Shown: positions 25,608 to 35,514, counted from the first letter of the stretch. The stretch is DNA of 64,000 bases from Nonomuraea polychroma (GCF_004011505.1 NZ_SAUN01000001.1:9885501-9949500); one strand, 5' to 3'. A program made the numbers and translations. Notes: generated by a model from the letters alone, not told the origin.

Positions 25608-25953
25608 CGACGTCCGCCTTACGGGCACTGACGACCGCCCCGCCCCTGCGAGAGATGACGACCGCCCAGCCTTTGCGAGCCCTGGCGACTGCTGCGCCTT
25701 ACGGGCCATGACGACCGCCCCGACATATGAGCCGTGACGACCGGCCCGCCTTCCGGGCCATGACGACCGCTCCGACATACGAGCCATGTGAGACCACGAG
25801 AGCGGCGGGGCTGTGAGACCCACGAGAGCGGCGGGGCTATGAGACGCACGAGAACAGCGGGGCCGCGCGAGACCTATGAGACATGGACGGGGCTCACGAG
25901 ACCTACGAGACCACAAGAGACATGACCAGACGTACCAGATGAAGAGATGTGGG
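25608..25953. repeat. Repeat-rich gap between two TadE-like genes
   Basis: The 346-base gap holds two repeat sets. An imperfect unit of about 50 bases beginning CGGGCCATGACGACCG occurs near 25700 and 25755, with weaker relatives near 25620-25690. Then three tandem copies of 26-28 bases beginning CACGAGAGCGGCGGGGCT occur at 25795-25820, 25821-25846 and 25847-25874. No gene of normal coding character was found here. In other actinomycetes these genes are usually close together. Confidence 0.6.
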
Positions 25954-26481
25954 ATGAGCCATGGAGCCGGGAGACATCGATCCACCGTCCGGCGTCTCCG
26001 GCGGGTTCGACTGTCCTATGACGACGTCGCGGCATTTGATCCGTCACGGCTCCATGGCCTCCGCCCTCAGCACCGGCAAGGGGAGGTAGCGATCCGTTCC
26101 AGGGAACGAGGGTCAGCGACGCTATGGGGCGTGGCCCTCATGGGACTCCTGATGGCCGTCGCCACAGCGTTCGCCACGGTGGGCGCCGTGCGCGTGGCGC
26201 GCCATCGCGTCAACACCGCCGCTGATCTGAGTGCCTTGGCTGCCGCCAGGCTGGCACTGTTCGATCCACAAGGCGCGTGCGCCGAAGCTGCTGCATTGGC
26301 CACTCAGAACGGCGTCGAGCTGACCGGATGCGAGATCAACGATGAGGTGGCCGACGTCTGGACCTCGTTGTCGATCTCGTTGCCGATAGTCGGCACACGC
26401 ACCGTGACCGGCAGATCGCGAGCGGGCCCGGCAGGGGCGGAAGGGGGCAGCGCGGATGCCGCCCTTCGGCATCCGCGCTGA
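25954..26481 (+). CDS. Rv3654c-like TadE-family protein
   Basis: A protein of up to 175 residues. The conserved part starts at RERGSATLWGVALMGLLMAVATAF, a class IV-type membrane segment, followed by RVARHRVNTAADLSALAAARLAL, the pattern of the helicase/secretion neighbourhood TadE-like family. Two Cys residues (GACAEA and TGCEI) may pair. The start is uncertain: ATG 25954 lies in low-complexity, repeat-derived sequence and the native start may be closer to the conserved part (about 26090). Confidence 0.72.
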   Translation: MSHGAGRHRSTVRRLRRVRLSYDDVAAFDPSRLHGLRPQHRQGEVAIRSRERGSATLWGVALMGLLMAVATAFATVGAVRVARHRVNTAADLSALAAARLALFDPQGACAEAAALATQNGVELTGCEINDEVADVWTSLSISLPIVGTRTVTGRSRAGPAGAEGGSADAALRHPR

Positions 26482-26631
26482 GTCGTCCGCGTGGCCGGAC
26501 GGCCCGGCCGTACCTGGCCAATCGACATGCGGCGATCCATGTGAGACGGCATGCGGTGGGTCTGCGGGGAGGGATGGGTGTGGAGCGGCCTATGCGGAGT
26601 GTGAGGCAATGTCGCAATCGAGTCACGACTT

Positions 26632-26661
26632 CTTGGACAAGGTGTCCAAGAGTTGGATATC
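26632..26661 (+). promoter_or_regulatory. Palindromic operator over a predicted promoter
   Basis: CTTGGACA (26632-26639) and TGTCCAAG (26643-26650) form a perfect 8-bp inverted repeat with spacer AGG. TTGGAC at 26633 can serve as -35 with GATATC at 26656-26661 as -10, 17 bases apart, so a bound repressor would cover the promoter. The half-site resembles TetR-family operators. A near-identical 17-bp site lies at 62378. Confidence 0.6.
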
Positions 26662-26859
26662 TCGCGTAACGTTCCGCTCACCCTCGGTCCATGCCGTCTG
26701 CGACAAAGGGTCTGGGAGAGCCGGAACGAAGTCGCTAAGGTGCGGGTCCCAGGGGCGGTCGGTGACCGTATCGCCGGACGGACTGCACTTCCGGTCGTCG
26801 TCCGAACGCTCTCAGCGGGGCGGCCGGGCGGCGCGAGGCTCTCGATGGAGGGAAGCGTC

Positions 26860-28968
26860 GTGACGGTAGTTGGCAGAGTGGTGACCGCGGGGATCGTCGC
26901 GGTCGGATCCATCGTGCTAGGCGGCTCCGCTGAGGCGGCAACGTCGGGCACCATGTCCACGTCGTCCACGTCGTCCGCGACCTCCGCGACCTTCGTGACC
27001 TCCGCGACCTTCGCGGGGAGGCAGGCCGGGGCGGCCGGGGAGATCACCTCGCCCTCCGACGGGCAGGTCATCTCGAACTCGTCCGTCACGGTTTCCGCAC
27101 GTACGGGATTGATCCAGCTCCGCGTGGGGCTGTACGTCGAAGGTCCGTCGACGCCCACGCAGAAGGTGGCCGATGGCGGAGCGAACCAGACGATCTCCGG
27201 TACGTTCGACGCCGGGAACGCCCCCAACGGCACCTTCACCGTGACGCTCAAAGGCGAGCTCACCGGCACCAGCTACGCGACCAGCACATTCAAGCTGCGG
27301 CGGCCCGCCGAGACGCCGAGCAACGTGGCGGCCCGGCTGCAGGGCACCAAGAAGATCCTCGTGACCTGGAGCAAGGGATCCGAGCCCGACCTGCAGTCGT
27401 ACGAGCTGGCCAACAGCCGGTCCGGCGTTGTGGGGCGGCTGCCTGTGGACAGCGCGTGCGCCGGCGGCACGTGCGAGGCGGCGGTCGCCGTGCCGGCCAA
27501 TGCGGCGGGGCAGAAAGTGGGCTTCACCGTCAAGGCGTTCAGGGGTGACGGCGACGGCGGGTCGATCGGGTCGGACGCATCAGGCCCCGCCGTCGTCACG
27601 ATCCCCGCCCCGCCCGCCGCCCAGCCGAAGAAGAAAACGGCCAAGACCCGGGAGACGCCGAAGGGCACCAGGAATGTCGACCCGCTGCCGACCTTGCCCG
27701 CCAAGAAGCAGACCCTGCCCACGAACAAGCCGACCACCCGGAAGCCGACGACCTCCCAACTGCCCGCCATCCCCGATACCGACGCCGACGGCAACCTTCC
27801 GATCCCGACCGCCGACGGCCAGAGCGAGACGGGCGGCCTGACCCCGGCGGGCACCAAGGAAGACGGCACGGATGCCGCGCCTGTCCAAGCGGGTGGCGTG
27901 AAGGCCCAGTCGGACGAGTCCCCGATCGGCAGTCTCGGCCAATACGGGCTCTACATCGTGGGTGGCCTGCTCCTGCTGCTGCGCGGCGCCCACGCGGGGG
28001 CTTGGGCCCGGCGGCGCGCACTCGCCGCAGAGGGAACTCGGCGCCTCCAGTCGCCGGCTGCCATGGCTTCCAGGACGGCCGCGGGTTCGGGGGGAGCAGG
28101 CGAGCCGGCGGCTGATGCGGTGCGGGGCGATGACGACGGCGCACCACTCACCTCGACACCTCCTCGGCGCAGACCCGCCGTGATCCTTGCCGTGGCCAAG
28201 ACCCGTGTTCCCGACCATTCGGCTGCCTCGAAAGTGCCCTCGGCCGATCTCTCAGGGGCCAAGGCCGATCTGCCACGTGGCCGGGCAACGTCATCCGTCG
28301 CGAGTACGGGCGCTCAAGATCGGTCCTCGGCCGGTCGGTTCCCGGCTATCAGTGCATCGTCCGTCGATCGGCTGGAGGCTGTGGACGTCGACCGTCTGGA
28401 AGCGGTCGAGATCCATCGTCCGGAGGCTGTGGACGTCGACCGTCTGAAGGCTGGGGAGGTCGATCGCCCGGAGACCGGGGAAAGCGATCGTTTGGATGTG
28501 GGGCAGGTGGAGGCCTCCTCTTCCGGCAGTCGGCGGGCACAGGGGTCATCCCCTGCCGACCGTGCCGAGGAGCTTCCCCAGGCGGTTCTGCTCCGCAAGG
28601 AGTCGCCTGCCGCCGGCGTGCCGTCAGACGGTGGCGAGGTGCTGGCCGGGGAAACCGGCGCTGCCGACGAAGGGCACGTGAGCTGTCAGGAGCCGGTTCG
28701 GATCGCCTTGCCCAGTTCGGCCGTTACGGAGGTGCCTGAGGCTTCCGTTTCCGTTCTCCACACCGACATACGAATCGAAGATCGCTGGGACGACTACCTT
28801 CCGCCCTCGCCCAGGTCGATGGAGGACAGCGGGTTCTGGGAGCGGCCGCAGCCCGGGGCCGCCGACTTCTGGGCCGCGGACGACGATGATGACGACCACG
28901 CCGGCGATGACGGCGATGATGACAAGCGCGTCTATGCGGTGCGCCGGCACAAGGGCAGTCACAGCTAG
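26860..28968 (+). CDS. Surface protein with fibronectin-like domain and repetitive C-terminus
   Basis: A 702-residue protein from GTG 26860, chosen because GGAGGG precedes it and the product then starts with a clean signal peptide (VGRVVTAGIVAVGSIVLGGSAEA). The exported part has an Ig-like region (EITSPSDGQVISNSSVTVSA) and a fibronectin-III-like domain (PSNVAARL...ILVTWSKGSEPDLQSYEL), then a Pro/Thr/Lys linker. A membrane segment near residue 365 (YGLYIVGGLLLLL) is followed by a long cytoplasmic tail with 8-residue repeats of the DRLEAVDV type (28361-28510) and an acidic DDDDDD patch. It lies between tad genes and the helicase. Function is unknown; pilus anchoring is a guess. Confidence 0.75.
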   Translation: MTVVGRVVTAGIVAVGSIVLGGSAEAATSGTMSTSSTSSATSATFVTSATFAGRQAGAAGEITSPSDGQVISNSSVTVSARTGLIQLRVGLYVEGPSTPTQKVADGGANQTISGTFDAGNAPNGTFTVTLKGELTGTSYATSTFKLRRPAETPSNVAARLQGTKKILVTWSKGSEPDLQSYELANSRSGVVGRLPVDSACAGGTCEAAVAVPANAAGQKVGFTVKAFRGDGDGGSIGSDASGPAVVTIPAPPAAQPKKKTAKTRETPKGTRNVDPLPTLPAKKQTLPTNKPTTRKPTTSQLPAIPDTDADGNLPIPTADGQSETGGLTPAGTKEDGTDAAPVQAGGVKAQSDESPIGSLGQYGLYIVGGLLLLLRGAHAGAWARRRALAAEGTRRLQSPAAMASRTAAGSGGAGEPAADAVRGDDDGAPLTSTPPRRRPAVILAVAKTRVPDHSAASKVPSADLSGAKADLPRGRATSSVASTGAQDRSSAGRFPAISASSVDRLEAVDVDRLEAVEIHRPEAVDVDRLKAGEVDRPETGESDRLDVGQVEASSSGSRRAQGSSPADRAEELPQAVLLRKESPAAGVPSDGGEVLAGETGAADEGHVSCQEPVRIALPSSAVTEVPEASVSVLHTDIRIEDRWDDYLPPSPRSMEDSGFWERPQPGAADFWAADDDDDDHAGDDGDDDKRVYAVRRHKGSHS

Positions 28969-29065
28969 CACACGGCGAACGGAGCTGTGCCTCCCCGGTC
29001 GCTGACGTGTCGGGTTGGTGCGGCTCAGCTGCTCACGGTGGCGGGTCGTGGCCGTTCGGTGCTGG

Positions 29066-31606
29066 TCATTCGGCGGCCAAGAGAGTGTTCAGGAGACGGA
29101 TCGCGCCGCGTTTGTGCAAGGGTTCGTTGCCGTTGCCGCATTTGGGGGACTGGATGCAGGAAGGGCAGCCGCGCTCGCATTCGCAGGACGCTATGGCTTC
29201 GCGTGTGGCCGTGAGCCAGTCCGTGGCGCGGGCGTAGCCGCGTTCGGCGAAACCGGCGCCGCCTTCGTGGCCGTCGTACACGAACACCGTGAGCAGGCCG
29301 GTGTCGGCGTGCAGCTCTGTGGAGACGCCGCCGATGTCCCAGCGGTCGCAGGTGGCGAACAGCGGCAGCAGCCCGATCGAGGCGTGTTCGGCGGCGTGGG
29401 CGGCGCCGCCGAGGTCGATGCCGGCTTCCGCGAGAGGGGCCACGGCGGAGGCGGGCAGCGTCCACCAGACCGCGCGGGTACGGAGGGTGCGAGGCGGCAG
29501 GTCGAGTGGCTCGTCGCCGAGCATCTCACCTGATTGGATGCGCCTCTTGAGGTACGAGACCACCTGCCTGGTCACCTCCACTTCCCCGAAGTGCAGCGTG
29601 CCGGGGCCCAGCGGCTGGGACCGCTCGGTGGTGAGGATGGAGATGTCGGTTATATCCCGGGCGAACGTCGAGTAATCGGGGTTGGCGCTGGAGACCAGGG
29701 CCACCCCCGCCTCCAGATCGAGGAGCTCCACCAGGAACGTCTCGCCCTGGTGGATGTAGACCGCGCCGGTGTGGACGGTGGTGTGCGCGGACGGCTCGTC
29801 CACGCTGCCCAGGAGCCGGCCCGTGGACGCCTCGACAACCTGGATCGGAGCGCCGCCGCCGCCCCTGATGTCGGCGAGGTCGGTGGCGCGCTCCCGCCTG
29901 GTCCAGAACCAGCCCGCCTGCCGTTTCCGCAGCAAGCCCGCGCTGACCAGCTCGTCGAGGACATCGGAGGTGGTGGGCCCGAAGATGGGCACGTCGTCCT
30001 CGGTCAGCGGGATCTCTGCGGCCGCCGCGCAGAGGTGCGGGCCCAGCACGTACGGGTTGCCGGGGTCCAGGACGATGGCCTCCACGGGCTGGCCGAACAG
30101 GGCCTGCGGGTGGTGCACGAGATAGGTGTCCAGCGGGTCATCTCTGGCGATCAGCACGGCCAGGGCGTCCCGGCCGTCGCGGCCCGCGCGGCCCGCCTGC
30201 TGCCACAACGATGCCCGGGTGCCGGGCCAGCCCGCGATCAGCACGGCGTCGAGACCGGAGACGTCGACGCCGAGCTCGAGGGCGTTCGTGGTGGCCAGGC
30301 CCATGATGGTGCCCTCGCGGAGCGCCTTCTCCAGGAGGCGGCGGTCTTCCGCGAGGTAGCCGGCGCGATAGGCGGCGATCTTGTCGGGGAGGTCGGCCAG
30401 CTCGGAGAGGTCCCGCATCGCCCAAGGGGCAGAGCTCTCCGCGGAGGGCTCGCCTGCCGTGGCATGGGAGTCGCTCGTGGACGCTGTGCCGGTTGTGGCT
30501 GACGTCGTGTCGCCGAGGTCGTGGGTTGTGGCTGACGTCGTGTCATCGAGGTCGTCGGTCGTGGCGGACGCGTCCGCTGCCTGGGGCGTGCCCGTATCGG
30601 TGAAAGTACCCGTACCGGTGAAGGGGGTGGAGAAGGCGACGTCGGCCAGTTTGGCGCGGGCAGACAGCGCGACCGTCTCGGCGCCGCGCCGGGAACGGAC
30701 GAAGGCGAGCGTGCGGACGTCCGCCAGAACGAGGTCCGCCAGCAGATCCGCCGCCTCCGCCGTCGCCGTGCGCCGCACAGGAGCCCCTCCCTCGCCCCGT
30801 AGCTCCGTCAGGGGCGGCTCCCACAACGCGATGGTGGTAGAACCCTTGGGAGAGGCGTCCATGGTCACCTCGTCCATCTCAAGCCCCGTCAGCCTCATCG
30901 CGAACGCTCCCGGCTCGCTGGCCGTCGCCGAGGCGAGGAGGAAGGTCGGCCGCGAGCCGTACCGGGCGCAGACGCGGCGCAGGCGGCGCAGGATCTGGGC
31001 GACGTGGGAGCCGAAGACGCCGCGGTAGCCGTGGCATTCGTCAACGACGATCATGCGCAGCCGGCGGAAGAACGCGGACCACTGGGAGTGTCGCGGCAGA
31101 ATCCCCCGATGGAGCATGTCCGGATTCGTCAGGACGTAGTTGGCGTGTTGGCGTACCCAGGTCCGCTCCTCGAACGGCGTGTCACCGTCGAAGCAGGCCG
31201 CGCGCACCTGCGTGATGCGCAGCTCCCGCAGCCCGCGCAGCTGGTCGGCGGCCAGGGCCTTGGTCGGCGTCAGGTACAGCACCGTGCCGCCGTCGAGACA
31301 TGAGGCGACCGCGGGCGTGAGGTACGCCAGGGACTTCCCGGATGCCGTGCCTGTGGAGATGATCACGTTTCGGCCACGAAACGCCAGGTCGGCGGCCTCG
31401 TATTGGTGAGGCCAGAGTCCTGTCACCCCTCGGTTCGCCAAGCGCGTAACAAGCACTTCTGGCGTCCATTTGGGCCATCGGGCTTGACCGGCCTGACGTG
31501 CTGGAACATGCTCCACATGGGTGACACGCTCATGACGTGCAGGAACACTGAGCAGGTGGCGGAGGAGTGGACCTGCTCGTTGTGGGGAGGATGCCGTGGA
31601 AGTCAC
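29066..31606 (-). CDS. DEAD/DEAH-box helicase with C-terminal Zn-binding domain (Rv3649-like)
   Basis: An 846-residue superfamily 2 helicase from GTG 31606. Motifs are: Q-like [11 protein letters not shown], Walker [24 protein letters not shown]-like [17 protein letters not shown], then in the second domain [17 protein letters not shown] and [12 protein letters not shown]. The DUF1998-like C-terminus has the metal-binding [17 protein letters not shown] Thr/Asp/Ala-rich insertion of about 60 residues with internal repeats interrupts the second RecA domain. The frame is open to 31699. The gene is divergent from bldG, as in Streptomyces. Confidence 0.9.
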   Translation of the reverse strand: MTSTASSPQRAGPLLRHLLSVPARHERVTHVEHVPARQAGQARWPKWTPEVLVTRLANRGVTGLWPHQYEAADLAFRGRNVIISTGTASGKSLAYLTPAVASCLDGGTVLYLTPTKALAADQLRGLRELRITQVRAACFDGDTPFEERTWVRQHANYVLTNPDMLHRGILPRHSQWSAFFRRLRMIVVDECHGYRGVFGSHVAQILRRLRRVCARYGSRPTFLLASATASEPGAFAMRLTGLEMDEVTMDASPKGSTTIALWEPPLTELRGEGGAPVRRTATAEAADLLADLVLADVRTLAFVRSRRGAETVALSARAKLADVAFSTPFTGTGTFTDTGTPQAADASATTDDLDDTTSATTHDLGDTTSATTGTASTSDSHATAGEPSAESSAPWAMRDLSELADLPDKIAAYRAGYLAEDRRLLEKALREGTIMGLATTNALELGVDVSGLDAVLIAGWPGTRASLWQQAGRAGRDGRDALAVLIARDDPLDTYLVHHPQALFGQPVEAIVLDPGNPYVLGPHLCAAAAEIPLTEDDVPIFGPTTSDVLDELVSAGLLRKRQAGWFWTRRERATDLADIRGGGGAPIQVVEASTGRLLGSVDEPSAHTTVHTGAVYIHQGETFLVELLDLEAGVALVSSANPDYSTFARDITDISILTTERSQPLGPGTLHFGEVEVTRQVVSYLKRRIQSGEMLGDEPLDLPPRTLRTRAVWWTLPASAVAPLAEAGIDLGGAAHAAEHASIGLLPLFATCDRWDIGGVSTELHADTGLLTVFVYDGHEGGAGFAERGYARATDWLTATREAIASCECERGCPSCIQSPKCGNGNEPLHKRGAIRLLNTLLAAE
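30492..30557 (-). repeat. 33-bp tandem repeat inside the helicase gene
   Basis: Two near-identical 33-bp units (30492-30524 and 30525-30557, differing at 3 positions) encode repeats of the [11 protein letters not shown] type. A shorter pair of CCCGTA(T/C)CGGTGAA units lies just beyond (about 30590-30625). All keep the reading frame. Confidence 0.75.
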
Positions 31607-31776
31607 TGTTTCCAGTCTTGCATCGATGGGCAAAGTCGTCGGGAATCGTGATTTCGTATAGACACAAGCCAGGCGCGTGGTTGAATGCCCACGCGTCAAG
31701 GTCGGACAGTCTGGGGCCAGACTCCAGATTGCCAGGCTGGCAAGAGTACTTTCGCAGGCGAGGCGCTGGAGGATCT

Positions 31777-32127
31777 GTGGATCTGAAGTTGGATCACCAC
31801 AACGAGGACCGACTCACCATCGTCGAGGTCGAGGGTGAGATCGATGTCTACACCGCGCCGAGATTGCGTGAGCTTCTCATCGACCTGGTGAACAAGGGTA
31901 ACTTCCACCTTCTCGTCAACATGGAGAAGGTCGACTTCCTCGACTCCACGGGCCTTGGCGTCCTGGTCGGAGGGCTCAAGCGGGTGCGGGCGCACGACGG
32001 CTCCCTGGAGCTGGTCTGCACACAGGAGCGCATTCTCAAGATCTTCCGGATCACCGGACTGACCAAGGTCTTCGGGATCTACGCTTCGGTCGACGAAGCC
32101 AAGGAAGCTCACGGCAAAGACAAGTAG
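31777..32127 (+). CDS. bldG: Anti-sigma factor antagonist BldG
   Basis: A 116-residue STAS protein from GTG 31777 with GGAGG upstream. [18 protein letters not shown] and [20 protein letters not shown] are near-identical to BldG. The phosphorylatable serine in DSTGLG is residue 57, the position known for S. coelicolor BldG. The dephosphorylated form releases sigma factors from anti-sigma kinases and is needed for aerial growth and antibiotic production in Streptomyces. The next gene, one base away, encodes its partner kinase. Confidence 0.95.
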   Translation: MDLKLDHHNEDRLTIVEVEGEIDVYTAPRLRELLIDLVNKGNFHLLVNMEKVDFLDSTGLGVLVGGLKRVRAHDGSLELVCTQERILKIFRITGLTKVFGIYASVDEAKEAHGKDK

Positions 32128-32128
32128 C

Positions 32129-32557
32129 ATGGCTACCGTCGAGCTGACGTTCAGTGCTCTCCCCGCGCATGTGCGGACCGCCCGGTTGGTCGCGACGGCG
32201 ATAGCTCGCCGCACCGGCGTGGAGGAGTCCCTGCTGGACGAGGTCAGGCTCGCCGTGGGTGAGGCCTGTTCCCGGGCGGTGGAGGCGCACCGCGCCCACT
32301 GCCCGGGCGAGCCCATTCGCATCGAGCTGCGTGATGACGCCGGGCGATTCGAGGTCACGGTCAGCGATCAGGCCCCCAGTGATGAGATCCAGCAGCAGGA
32401 GAAGCCTCTCGATCTGGGGATGCTGTCTGACTCGTTCATGACGGGCTTCGGCCTCGCGGTCATCGCGGGACTCGCCGACGATGTGGAAGTCTTCCCCAGC
32501 CCGAAGGGCACCGACATCCGCATGAGCTGGCCCGCCGCGGGCATCCCGTCCCAATAA
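32129..32557 (+). CDS. Anti-sigma factor kinase (RsbW/ApgA-like) paired with BldG
   Basis: A 142-residue GHKL ATPase-type protein. LLDEVRLAVGEACSRAVEAHR is the N-box, FEVTVSDQAP the Asp box, and FMTGFGLAVIAGLADDV the glycine-rich lid. It should phosphorylate BldG and bind a sigma factor, as SCO3548 does in Streptomyces (established for the family, inferred here). The two genes form an operon ended by the strong hairpin at 32724. Confidence 0.92.
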   Translation: MATVELTFSALPAHVRTARLVATAIARRTGVEESLLDEVRLAVGEACSRAVEAHRAHCPGEPIRIELRDDAGRFEVTVSDQAPSDEIQQQEKPLDLGMLSDSFMTGFGLAVIAGLADDVEVFPSPKGTDIRMSWPAAGIPSQ

Positions 32558-32723
32558 TCCTTCCTGGTTTTCTTTACGGTTGCCCAGCCCGGCCCCAACC
32601 GCCGCACGGGGCTGAGGTCTGTCCAGGGAGACGCTTCTGACTCGTTCAGTGGCGGGCCGCCGTTACGGCGCACGGGCACCATTGCCTCAGTTCAGGCGTG
32701 GGCCGTGGGCTCCGTCTCGCCAC

Positions 32724-32763
32724 AGACGTGACCGTGGGCTTCGGATCGCCCACGGTCACGTCT
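32724..32763 (+). terminator. Terminator of the bldG operon
   Basis: A perfect 16-bp stem: AGACGTGACCGTGGGC (32724-32739) with GCCCACGGTCACGTCT (32748-32763), 8-base loop, followed by CGTTTGC. It is the strongest hairpin in the window and lies 166 bases after the operon stop. Confidence 0.88.
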
Positions 32764-33085
32764 CGTTTGCCTGCCCTCTGCATACTGGGTTTCGGACCGG
32801 CCGTATCAAGACCTTGTCATGACCGTAAACAGAGGGAAATTACGGTTGTCAGGGTGCAAACCCGGGCACGGGCAGGGGATTACTAGACGCGTGCATAATT
32901 AGTGACCTTCGGAGCCTTCATATCCGTTCACTGCCTGCGTAGACTCCCGGCACCGGCCAAGGTGATCCGGCGGAACGCGGATTCAACCGGAAGCGGCACC
33001 CACAACCCGGATGGTGCCGCAACACCCGCCGAGGTAGCCGGGAGGCACCGCCCGGGCAGGACGACCGGTCTTGCCGAGGAGAACG
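32764..33085 (+). other. hppA promoter and 5' leader
   Basis: These 322 bases contain small hairpins. CCGTAA/TTACGG occurs near 32822-32846, within an AT-richer promoter-like stretch. GCGGCACC (32993-33000) with GGTGCCGC (33013-33020) lies within the likely untranslated leader. GAGGAGA at 33076 is the hppA ribosome site. No known riboswitch class was recognised. Confidence 0.4.
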
Positions 33086-35398
33086 ATGAGCAGGCACATG
33101 CTGGCAGCGGAGCCAGCGTCCAATCTGGCCCTGAGCGCAAACAATCTCACCATCGTGATCGTGGTCGCCGCGGTCGCACTGATCGCGCTAGCCGTCGCCG
33201 GCGGCCTGGTGCGCGAAGTGCTGTCCGCCGGCCAGGGCACCGAGCGCATGCAGAACATCGCCCGTGCCGTACAAGAAGGCGCCGCGGCCTATCTCGCGCG
33301 CCAGTTCCGCACGTTGGCGATCTTCGTCGTCATAATTCCCTTCCTGTTGTTGCTGCTACCCGGGGAGATGGACGTCCGCATAGGGCGGTCGATCTTCTTC
33401 GTGGTCGGGGCGGTGTTCTCCGCGCTGACCGGGTTCATGGGCATGTGGCTGGCCGTGCGCGGCAACGTCCGCGTCGCCGCCGCGGCCAAAGACTCGGGCG
33501 AGAAGCGCGCCATGCGCATCGCGTTCCGCACCGGCGGCGTGGCCGGAATGTTCACCGTGGGCCTCGGTCTGCTGGGCGCGGCCGTGGTCGTGTTCATCTA
33601 CCGGGGCGAGGCGCCCCACGTGCTCGAAGGGTTCGGGTTCGGGGCGGCGCTGCTGGCGATGTTCATGCGTGTCGGCGGCGGCATCTTCACCAAGGCCGCC
33701 GACGTCGGCGCCGACCTGGTCGGCAAGGTCGAGCAGGGCATCCCCGAAGACGACCCGCGTAACGCCGCCACCATCGCCGACAACGTGGGCGACAACGTCG
33801 GCGACTGCGCGGGCATGGCGGCCGACCTGTTCGAGTCGTACGCGGTCATGCTGGTCGCCAGCCTCATCCTGGGCAGCGCGGCCTTCGGCGAGCAGGGGCT
33901 GATCTTCCCCCTGATCGTCCCGATGATCGGCGTCATCACGGCGATCATCGGCATTTTCGTCACCGGGATGCGTGACGGCGACCGCAACGGCATGGCCGCG
34001 ATCAACCGCAGCTTCTTCATCTCGGCCGCGATCTCCGCGGTGCTGGTCGCCGTGGCGGCGTTCTTGTACCTGCCCGCCGACTTCGCCGGTCTGACCGGCT
34101 CGGTCGTCCAGTCCGACGCCGACCCGCGGCTCATCGCCATCGGCGCCGTCCTCATCGGCCTCGTGCTGGCCAGCGCCATCCAGTTGCTGACCGGCTACTT
34201 CACCGAGACCACCCGGCGTCCCGTACGCGAGATCGGCGAGAGCTCCCGCACCGGCGCCGCCACCGTCATCCTGGCCGGCATCAGCGTCGGCCTGGAGTCG
34301 GCGGTCTACTCCGCCCTGATCATCGGCGGCGCGGTCTACGGCGCGTTCCTGCTTGGCTTCGGCAACGTGACGCTCGCGCTGTTCGCGGTCGCCCTGGCGG
34401 GCACCGGCCTGCTGACCACGGTCGGCGTCATCGTGTCCATGGACACCTTCGGCCCGGTCTCCGACAACGCGCAGGGCATCGCCGAGATGTCGGGCGACAT
34501 CGACGGCGAGGGCGCCCGCGTGCTCACCAGCCTCGACGCCGTCGGCAACACCACCAAGGCGATCACCAAGGGCATCGCGATCGCCACGGCCGTGCTGGCG
34601 GCGACCGCGCTGTTCGGCGCCTTCCGTACCGCCGTGGAGGGCGAGCTCGCCAAGGCCGACGCGTCGATCAAGGATGCGCTGGGCATCTTCCAGAACTTCA
34701 GCCTGGGCATCGACAACCCGAACGTCCTCGTCGGCCTGATCATCGGGGCCTCGGTCGTGTTCCTGTTCTCCGGACTGGCGATCACGGCGGTCGGGCGGGC
34801 CGCGATGCGGGTCGTCTTCGAAGTACGGGAGCAGTTCCGCAGCAAGCCCGGCATCATGGACGGCTCGGAGAAGCCGGACTACGGGCGCGTCGTGGACATC
34901 TGCACTCGCGACTCGCTGCGCGAGCTGGCCACGCCCGGCCTGCTGGCGATCATGACGCCGATCGCGGTCGGTTTCGCCCTCGGGTACGCGCCGCTGGGCG
35001 CGTTCCTCGCCGGAGCGATCGCCTGCGGCACGCTGATGGCCGTGTTCCTGGCGAACTCCGGTGGCGCCTGGGACAACGCCAAGAAACTGGTCGAGGACGG
35101 GCACCACGGTGGCAAGGGGTCGGAGGCGCACGCCGCCACGGTCATCGGCGACACGGTCGGCGACCCGTTCAAGGACACGGCCGGGCCTGCCATCAACCCG
35201 CTGATCAAGGTGATGAACCTGGTGGCGCTACTGGTCGCGCCCGCGGTGGTGCTGTACGCGGGCAACCCCGTCCTGCGCATCTCCATCACCCTGGTGGCGG
35301 TGGCCGTCGTGGTCGGCGCCATCGTCGTGTCCAAGCGGCGTTCGGCGACCAGCGAGCCGGCCAGCAACAATCGCGAGCAGGAGCCGGTGGCGTCGTAG
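33086..35398 (+). CDS. hppA: Membrane-bound proton-translocating pyrophosphatase
   Basis: A 770-residue polytopic pump with about 16 membrane segments that couples PPi hydrolysis to proton export. Catalytic signatures are DVGADLVGKVEQGIPEDDPRNAATIADNVGDNVGD near residues 210-240 and DTVGDPFKDTAGPAINPLIK near the C-terminus. The segment GNTTKAITKG carries Lys at the position that separates potassium-independent from potassium-dependent enzymes, so it should be the K-independent type. ATG 33086 follows GAGGAGA. It lies downstream of the bldG operon as in Streptomyces. Confidence 0.96.
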   Translation: MSRHMLAAEPASNLALSANNLTIVIVVAAVALIALAVAGGLVREVLSAGQGTERMQNIARAVQEGAAAYLARQFRTLAIFVVIIPFLLLLLPGEMDVRIGRSIFFVVGAVFSALTGFMGMWLAVRGNVRVAAAAKDSGEKRAMRIAFRTGGVAGMFTVGLGLLGAAVVVFIYRGEAPHVLEGFGFGAALLAMFMRVGGGIFTKAADVGADLVGKVEQGIPEDDPRNAATIADNVGDNVGDCAGMAADLFESYAVMLVASLILGSAAFGEQGLIFPLIVPMIGVITAIIGIFVTGMRDGDRNGMAAINRSFFISAAISAVLVAVAAFLYLPADFAGLTGSVVQSDADPRLIAIGAVLIGLVLASAIQLLTGYFTETTRRPVREIGESSRTGAATVILAGISVGLESAVYSALIIGGAVYGAFLLGFGNVTLALFAVALAGTGLLTTVGVIVSMDTFGPVSDNAQGIAEMSGDIDGEGARVLTSLDAVGNTTKAITKGIAIATAVLAATALFGAFRTAVEGELAKADASIKDALGIFQNFSLGIDNPNVLVGLIIGASVVFLFSGLAITAVGRAAMRVVFEVREQFRSKPGIMDGSEKPDYGRVVDICTRDSLRELATPGLLAIMTPIAVGFALGYAPLGAFLAGAIACGTLMAVFLANSGGAWDNAKKLVEDGHHGGKGSEAHAATVIGDTVGDPFKDTAGPAINPLIKVMNLVALLVAPAVVLYAGNPVLRISITLVAVAVVVGAIVVSKRRSATSEPASNNREQEPVAS

Positions 35399-35424
35399 CA
35401 CCACCGCCCTCCACAGCCGAGACG

Positions 35425-35448
35425 CCCGCTCCCCCTCGTGGGGGCGGG
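35425..35448 (+). terminator. hppA terminator
   Basis: CCCGC-T-CCCCC (35425-35435) pairs with GGGGGCGGG (35440-35448) around a 4-base loop with one bulged T, followed by TGTTTCGTGTTG. It begins 27 bases after the hppA stop and also separates the convergent PPOX gene. Confidence 0.75.
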
Positions 35449-35514
35449 TGTTTCGTGTTGTGAGGGGCGGCTCGGGGCGCTGCCGTTCCGCCAGGGTCCG
35501 GCGGCTGCGGGAGA

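Noticed and set aside
33356-35131. A 591-codon open frame antisense to hppA
   Set aside because: Composition (Asp/Gly/His/Arg/Gln) is typical of an antisense shadow of a membrane-protein gene.
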